Shown here piece by piece: positions 16,226 through 20,602 of a stretch of DNA of 20,602 bases. The position numbers and the translations under genes were made by a program. The DNA is taken from NCBI GenBank assembly GCA_013041835.1, contig JABDRH010000372.1:1-20602 (forward strand). The letters are read 5' to 3'. Numbering within the stretch: the first letter of the stretch is position 1; each line of letters begins with the position of its first letter. The DNA is from Desulfatitalea sp. (GTDB lineage: Bacteria > Desulfobacterota > Desulfobacteria > Desulfobacterales > Desulfosarcinaceae). The notes under the pieces were generated by a model, which ran no database searches, had not been told where the DNA came from, and was given only the letters and a program-made list of their open reading frames with translations.

Positions 16226-18063
16226 TCAGTGGAAACCACTGGCAATTCAATAAATGACGCGTGCTGGTTGCTTCTGTAAATGCTATTTTCAGAAATAGCA
16301 ATTTCGGTGCCGGTGTATTCCGGCCCGCCAGTGTTCAGGTTACGCGCCAGGCGAGGAAAATTGCTGCTGGAGAAATAGGCTGAAATTCTGTGGCGCTTTT
16401 TAAACCTGTAAGCGATGGGACGCAATTCAATTTCGACCCGGTAGATCACGTTGGGTTCAGCCAATTTCGGATGGGCCATGCCTTCCCGATACCGCAGCCT
16501 AACAACGCCGTCCTGCAAATTGTAAGCTGTCCCGTCCGGATACTCATCCACCAATTTAAAGGTAAAGTCGGTATCGGGGGTGCTTGTAGCAACATAGAGG
16601 GTAGCCTTGGCATTTCCAATCAAATCAAAGTCCGAACGTAATGCATCAGTCGTATAAATCAAAACATCTTTTCTCTTTTTAAGCGGGCTTTGATCCACTG
16701 CGCCCTGAATATCGATGGCTCGCGGCATACAGCAAATTGTACCGCCCAGGCTCGGTACCGGGTCTCGGGGATCATAGACAAAAGAATCAAATACAGTCTC
16801 ACCTTCGCTGTGTTCAGCAGATTCATAGGGCATTGCCGGGTCCAGGCGACCACTGGATCGCAGATGAAACTTTCGCACATGGACCTTTTCCGGCGGCCAC
16901 CGATCTGAAGTTTCCCAGTGATCTGCATGAATCACAAAGTATTTGAACCGTGGAGGCATTTTTTTTGGCTTGCCTTTCAACCAGTATTCAAACCAATCGA
17001 GATAGATCTTCCCATAGTCCAGAGCCAGATAGCGACTTTCCATCTCACCGATTCTGACCGTCCCTGTCGTCATCTCGCCGATGTGACAATGAATGCCCGG
17101 ATCGATTAGCACATGCTGCGCCTTGCCTCTTTTATTGATTGAATTTTCAGCCATTAATTGCGCCAAGCGAAAGGCATCGCCCACGGTTTGATCGTACCAG
17201 GTGTTTACGTGCAAGGCGGCCGTGCCAAAAGTATCCTGATCGCTGATATAACCTTCTTCCATCCATGAGGGATCGGTAAGGGGACGCAATATGAAATCAT
17301 CGTATCCGGTTTTATACGGCACGACCCTTTGGGCCAGTTGCGCGACCGGAAGTCCTTTGATCTCAGCCGCCAGTCTCCGCGCGAGATCCGAAGGCCTGGG
17401 GGTCACTTTATCGTATGTTGCACCGGCGCCTGTAAACCAGCCTAAGCCGGAGGCCAGATTGAAGACCCCGTTTTCAAACAACCCGAAATAATCGTAGGTT
17501 CCCATGGCGCTGCCCATGGCGCCGCCTGCGCCCTCCGCAACCAGGGCGACATGATTGGGGTGTTTGGCGGCAGCCAGCAAGATCTGCACCTCGCCAAGAT
17601 AAGAGCATCCGATGGTGCCGACTTTGCCCGAAGCCCATTTTTGTTTTACGATCCAGTCGATCGTATCATAACCGTCATTCCTGGAATAACGATGGGGACT
17701 GTAAGTATCACCTTCCGAGTCGTAGCGTCCCCGAACGTCTTGTGCAACCAAAACGTAACCGTTTTTAACAAAAAAATCGATATACGTTTGATCGTAGCTG
17801 CCATAGGTCATCCGCACAAGAAGGACCGGGTAAGGGCCGTTACCCGACAGTGGACGATGGATATCGGTGGCCAGTTTCGTGCCGTCACGCATCGGTACCA
17901 TTATGTTACGGGTGCGATAGATGCCATGGCGGATCGGCATGGAGACATCGGCGAGCCATGAGCGCACAGGCCCCCAAGCTGTAGTGAAGTATAACAATAT
18001 GAGAAGCACGCAGCCCGGACCGATGGCGGCAACCAACACCATTTTCCTCGATTTGCCCATCAT
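16222..18063 (-). CDS. Membrane-anchored CocE/NonD-type hydrolase (peptidase S15 fold)
   Basis: A 613-residue CocE/NonD hydrolase, the family of X-Pro dipeptidyl-peptidases, cocaine esterase and acyl/amide hydrolases. An N-terminal transmembrane helix (~9-29) makes it a likely inner-membrane-anchored periplasmic enzyme. Family signatures are VPMRDGTKLATDIHRP (56-71), AQDVRGRYDSEGD (107-119), the nucleophile elbow GTIGCSYLGE (Ser154), a WYD motif in HVNTWYDQTVGDAF for the acid, DPGIHCHIG for the histidine, and a C-terminal jelly-roll with typical RYREG and YRVEIELRPIAYRF motifs. It is the last gene of the 20602-16222 operon; its ATG overlaps the TGA of the preceding hydrolase (ATGA at 18063-18060). 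The stop codon falls in the palindromic repeat border, so the terminal residues (PVVSTD) may be altered relative to the ancestral protein. The substrate is unknown. Confidence 0.87.
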   Translation of the reverse strand: MMGKSRKMVLVAAIGPGCVLLILLYFTTAWGPVRSWLADVSMPIRHGIYRTRNIMVPMRDGTKLATDIHRPLSGNGPYPVLLVRMTYGSYDQTYIDFFVKNGYVLVAQDVRGRYDSEGDTYSPHRYSRNDGYDTIDWIVKQKWASGKVGTIGCSYLGEVQILLAAAKHPNHVALVAEGAGGAMGSAMGTYDYFGLFENGVFNLASGLGWFTGAGATYDKVTPRPSDLARRLAAEIKGLPVAQLAQRVVPYKTGYDDFILRPLTDPSWMEEGYISDQDTFGTAALHVNTWYDQTVGDAFRLAQLMAENSINKRGKAQHVLIDPGIHCHIGEMTTGTVRIGEMESRYLALDYGKIYLDWFEYWLKGKPKKMPPRFKYFVIHADHWETSDRWPPEKVHVRKFHLRSSGRLDPAMPYESAEHSEGETVFDSFVYDPRDPVPSLGGTICCMPRAIDIQGAVDQSPLKKRKDVLIYTTDALRSDFDLIGNAKATLYVATSTPDTDFTFKLVDEYPDGTAYNLQDGVVRLRYREGMAHPKLAEPNVIYRVEIELRPIAYRFKKRHRISAYFSSSNFPRLARNLNTGGPEYTGTEIAISENSIYRSNQHASFIELPVVSTD

Positions 18064-18896
18064 TTTGATCTAAACCGGTTGAGATGCATCGCGCACCAAT
18101 CACATAAGGCATCAAGAAGTTGTTCCCTGTGATATTCGACGGGGTAGAGGTGCTGGACATGAGGCCAGAAATATTCATCACAAATGTCCGCCATCCCTGA
18201 TAATCCCATTGCCCGGGTATACTGCCCCTTTTGGTTATAGTGAAAAAGCGAATAGCTCGTAAAAAGCGCAAATACTCTCCCCTTGGCCGTGACCAACTGC
18301 CTAAAACACTGCTGAAGATCAAGATCGTTGGGCAAATCCCTCAATGAGATCGGATGAACAGAGGCGTTGTCTTCGGCAGCCAGCCTTGCGATCCTTTTCA
18401 AAAGGCGTTTTAAAAAACCAACCCATTTATATGGGTTTTTCAATTTTAACATGAACGCCCTGCGCGAGTAGCCTGAATCCCTTTTCGAGATGGGATCGAG
18501 TAAAATAAGGCCTTTGACGGAAGGATCCTGGGCAGCGATTTTAATACCGTTGTCGGCACCCGAGCATAGTCCCATGAGGATAAGGTTGCGCTCACCAAAC
18601 TGGTTGACCAACGCCTTCTTTATAAATTGCCAGTCCAAGGCTACGGATTCGCGATTATTGAGCCCATTGCGAACCGGCGTATCGCCTTTACCGGACAAGT
18701 CTACGCGAAGGCCAATATATCCGATAGCTGCCAATCGACGGCAGGCCAGCACATTCAGCCTGAATGGCTCCCTGCGATCCAGCAGGCCCGAATTGAGCAT
18801 GACGACGATGGGCGATGCCTCATCGGTCACTTCCGGCACGATTATCGTCCCCAATCCGCGGTTGCTTTCTCCGTAATAAAAAGCTCGCTCTTTCAT
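18060..18896 (-). CDS. Alpha/beta hydrolase with Cys nucleophile elbow (exosortase-associated hydrolase 1-like)
   Basis: A 278-residue alpha/beta hydrolase. After an N-terminal strand block (RGLGTIIVPEV) come VVMLNSGLLDRREPFR, LRVDLSGKGDTP (63-74) and the nucleophile elbow LMGLCSGAD (107-115). In the G-x-Nu-x-G frame the nucleophile is Cys111, with Ser112 after it, as in dienelactone-hydrolase-like enzymes. This resembles the hydrolase-1 type seen in exosortase A/EPS loci (TIGR03100-like), an assignment from memory of the family. The middle (KNPYKWVGFLKRLLKRIARLA) is a basic, possibly membrane-associating lid helix. The frame is open upstream, but the ATG at 18896 is chosen because it forms an ATGA overlap with the upstream hydrolase; it is also coupled by ATGA to the CocE-like gene downstream. 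No signal peptide is visible. Confidence 0.8.
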   Translation of the reverse strand: MKERAFYYGESNRGLGTIIVPEVTDEASPIVVMLNSGLLDRREPFRLNVLACRRLAAIGYIGLRVDLSGKGDTPVRNGLNNRESVALDWQFIKKALVNQFGERNLILMGLCSGADNGIKIAAQDPSVKGLILLDPISKRDSGYSRRAFMLKLKNPYKWVGFLKRLLKRIARLAAEDNASVHPISLRDLPNDLDLQQCFRQLVTAKGRVFALFTSYSLFHYNQKGQYTRAMGLSGMADICDEYFWPHVQHLYPVEYHREQLLDALCDWCAMHLNRFRSK

Positions 18897-19621
18897 GGTT
18901 CGAGCACCCTGCGCGCCAATGCCTCCAGGATCGGCTTCTGAGATATGAGACCGCCTTCCAGCCAGTTGTAAGTCAATCCAGGATAATCGCAATTGGCGTG
19001 CCGCCGCGAATGATAAATCGACTTATCTGTTGTAATAACAAATGTTTGGGCCGCGTTTTCAATCAGTGTCATTGCCGCCATGTCGCTTCTCATGGCCGCT
19101 GGCAACCGGAAGTATTCGTATGCGATTTTTTCCAATGGCTGGTTGATCTGCCGGGCGATCTGCCGGTGCCTCCGCTTGAGCCGGTGGTTTACCTTCTCCA
19201 ACCATTTCTGATAGGCGACACCGTTTTCTACAGGATCCCAGAAAACGTATCGCTTGATCCGCCTGTGGTTGATATTCGATGCCAAGGTCGCGCCAAATCG
19301 CACACCTAAAAGCATCACCTCGCTGGCGCCGCTCAGATCCAAGCCTTCTTCAATCGCAGTAAAAACACCATCTTTCCAGGTATCCAATGAAGCCTGCTGG
19401 AGCAATCCCTGCGAGTCGCCGGTGCCGAAATAATCAAAGCGCAATACATGAACACCTTCCTCGGCACAGGTATTGGACAGATCGACCAGCGCCTTGTAGC
19501 ACCTCTGGTATTCCTCAAAAAACGGCGGGCAAATAACCACCAGCCGCGTTGAGCCCATATCGGCGGATGGATGATAGCACCCGTATAATTGGTCGTTATT
19601 GAAGAAAAAGGCTTCGATCAT
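18893..19621 (-). CDS. Alpha/beta hydrolase-fold protein with Arg at the nucleophile site (exosortase-associated hydrolase 2-like)
   Basis: A 242-residue alpha/beta hydrolase-fold protein, cytoplasmic by appearance. Signatures: FFFNNDQLYGCYHPSA (5-20), VVICPPFFEEYQRCY (28-42), LRFDYFGTGDSQG (60-72) and the elbow LLGVRFGATLAS (104-115), where the expected G-x-S-x-G serine is Arg108. This matches what I remember of the hydrolase-2 family of exosortase A loci (TIGR03101-like), in which GLRLGA-type elbows occur, so the protein may not be a serine hydrolase; it could bind a ligand or partner the adjacent hydrolase. A basic stretch (EKVNHRLKRRHRQIARQ, ~145-161) follows. The start at 19621 has only a weak GAG upstream. 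It lies 28 bp after the condensation gene and overlaps the next gene by ATGA. Confidence 0.78.
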   Translation of the reverse strand: MIEAFFFNNDQLYGCYHPSADMGSTRLVVICPPFFEEYQRCYKALVDLSNTCAEEGVHVLRFDYFGTGDSQGLLQQASLDTWKDGVFTAIEEGLDLSGASEVMLLGVRFGATLASNINHRRIKRYVFWDPVENGVAYQKWLEKVNHRLKRRHRQIARQINQPLEKIAYEYFRLPAAMRSDMAAMTLIENAAQTFVITTDKSIYHSRRHANCDYPGLTYNWLEGGLISQKPILEALARRVLEP

Positions 19622-19649
19622 ATAAAATACTCGTACATGTGATGGCCGG

Positions 19650-20602
19650 TCACTTAAACAACCGGCGCCATAAGGGCTTATTTTTCGTCTGCTGAACCGC
19701 AGCGTCGGGCACTTGATTGTCCAACGGGTCTATGTTTTTAAAAAGTCTTGAGATCTCGACCGCCAGGCGGTCAATAATTTCATCTTTCACCAAAGCGCTG
19801 TCATAGTCAAATACGACCACAAAGCCGTTGGGTTGGATTCGAATCCAAAACTCGATCGGAAATTCGGTCTGCTTTCTGGGGATGTCCACTTGACTGAGTT
19901 TCAGGTCCGCCAATGCCGTGGGCCTGTTGCGAATGTCCTGGAATCCGAAACTAAAGCCCATTGCCGGTGGAAACAGCTGCTGTTCCATTGCCGTGCCTTT
20001 GACAACTTCGGCGTAACTGATATCCTGATGCTCATGAAATTCACGGAGCTGCCGGCTAATGCTTTTCACCAACACGCTAAAACCGCCCTCTTCGATCGTC
20101 ACTTGGCAGGGTAGTACAGAGACAAAACTGCCGATCAACCCGATAACATCTGCGCTGTATCTGCCCGTAACCGGCAATCCCACCAATATTTCGGACTGGT
20201 TGAAAAGTTGACCCAAGGCCTTGACGAAAGCCGCGAACAAGAATTCGTGCGGCCTCAATTGGTTGGCGGCGCAAAAAACTTCGATCTGTTCTAGGGTCGA
20301 CTCCGGGTAGCGATGCTCGCGTCTTTTGCACAGCCCCTGCTCAAGGGTACTGTTGAACAAATCGGTTTTGGGGCCTGCTTCCAGGGCAGCGGCATGAAAA
20401 TCAAGATGCGCCCGATCGACATCGCGGGAAGCGCACCAGTGGGTATAATCGCGAAATTCAAATGACAAAAGATTGGAAGTAGGCGAGCGTTTCTGCAGGA
20501 AAGCTTTATATACAGCCTCCAGTTCGCCTAGCAGTACGTCGAACGACCAACCGTCGAAAATGAGTTGATGGGGCACGATAGTGAACAGGTATTTCCAATC
20601 AC
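19650..20602 (-). CDS. Free-standing NRPS-type condensation-domain protein (N-terminus beyond window)
   Basis: The visible 316 residues are the C-terminal two-thirds of a condensation (C) domain. The HHxxxDG active-site motif reads HQLIFDG in context VPHQLIFDGWS (20572-20543), so the second, catalytic histidine is Gln (codon CAA). The remaining C-domain landmarks are present: ILVGLPVTGRYSADVIGLIGSFVSVLP, a SYAEVVKG segment, GFSFGFQDIRNRP and FVVVFDYDSALV. After the domain a short tail (QTKNKPLWRRLFK) ends the protein, so there is no adenylation or carrier domain on the C-terminal side; what lies N-terminal is unseen. C domains join acyl or peptidyl thioesters to amines, and stand-alone members also make esters or amides in modification pathways. 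It is the first visible gene of an operon with three hydrolases. The frame runs off the window, so the start is not here. Confidence 0.85.
   Translation of the reverse strand, partial: DWKYLFTIVPHQLIFDGWSFDVLLGELEAVYKAFLQKRSPTSNLLSFEFRDYTHWCASRDVDRAHLDFHAAALEAGPKTDLFNSTLEQGLCKRREHRYPESTLEQIEVFCAANQLRPHEFLFAAFVKALGQLFNQSEILVGLPVTGRYSADVIGLIGSFVSVLPCQVTIEEGGFSVLVKSISRQLREFHEHQDISYAEVVKGTAMEQQLFPPAMGFSFGFQDIRNRPTALADLKLSQVDIPRKQTEFPIEFWIRIQPNGFVVVFDYDSALVKDEIIDRLAVEISRLFKNIDPLDNQVPDAAVQQTKNKPLWRRLFK

Overview
The window reads as a stretch of a Gram-negative chromosome of medium GC content, most likely from the deltaproteobacterial (Desulfobacterota) lineage. That placement is an inference from gene content: two large TPR lipoproteins of the kind found with PEP-CTERM/exosortase systems, an EPS-associated amidotransferase, a paired set of small alpha/beta hydrolases, and a two-domain APS kinase. 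No rRNA, tRNA, CRISPR array or transposase is visible. Most of the window looks like the flank of an exopolysaccharide or cell-surface modification locus; the exosortase, glycosyltransferases and export genes are not in it.

Positions 1-4054 (all minus): a CysQ-type PAP phosphatase (cut by the window start), a protein with an ATP-sulfurylase-like domain fused to an APS kinase, and the 23S rRNA uracil methyltransferase RlmD. The ATP-sulfurylase-like half has lost its catalytic signatures, so it is better called a two-domain APS kinase. APS kinase plus CysQ is a module that makes PAPS and removes PAP, as sulfotransferases need. A small alpha/beta hydrolase at 4177-4884 is divergent from rlmD.

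Positions 4885-5132: an intergenic block holding an intrinsic terminator and a ~160-bp palindromic repeat. A second copy in the same orientation lies at 16062-16225.

Positions 5133-14351: TPR lipoprotein 1 (minus), an AsnB-like amidotransferase (plus), then a three-gene minus operon (UDP-HexNAc dehydrogenase, an unrecognised membrane-anchored exported protein, TPR lipoprotein 2). Dehydrogenase plus amidotransferase could make an amidated uronic acid. An AT-rich membrane-anchored SGNH hydrolase (14500-15249, plus) and a TIGR04325-type methyltransferase (15257-16045, minus) follow, both plausible glycan-modifying enzymes.

Positions 16222-20602 (all minus): a tightly packed operon of a free-standing NRPS-type condensation domain (cut by the window end), two alpha/beta hydrolases with unusual nucleophile elbows (Arg and Cys in place of Ser), and a membrane-anchored CocE/NonD-type hydrolase. 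The last three genes are joined by ATGA overlaps. This is the part most likely to encode something not well described: a small-molecule or acyl/peptidyl modification pathway tied to the surface-polysaccharide locus.
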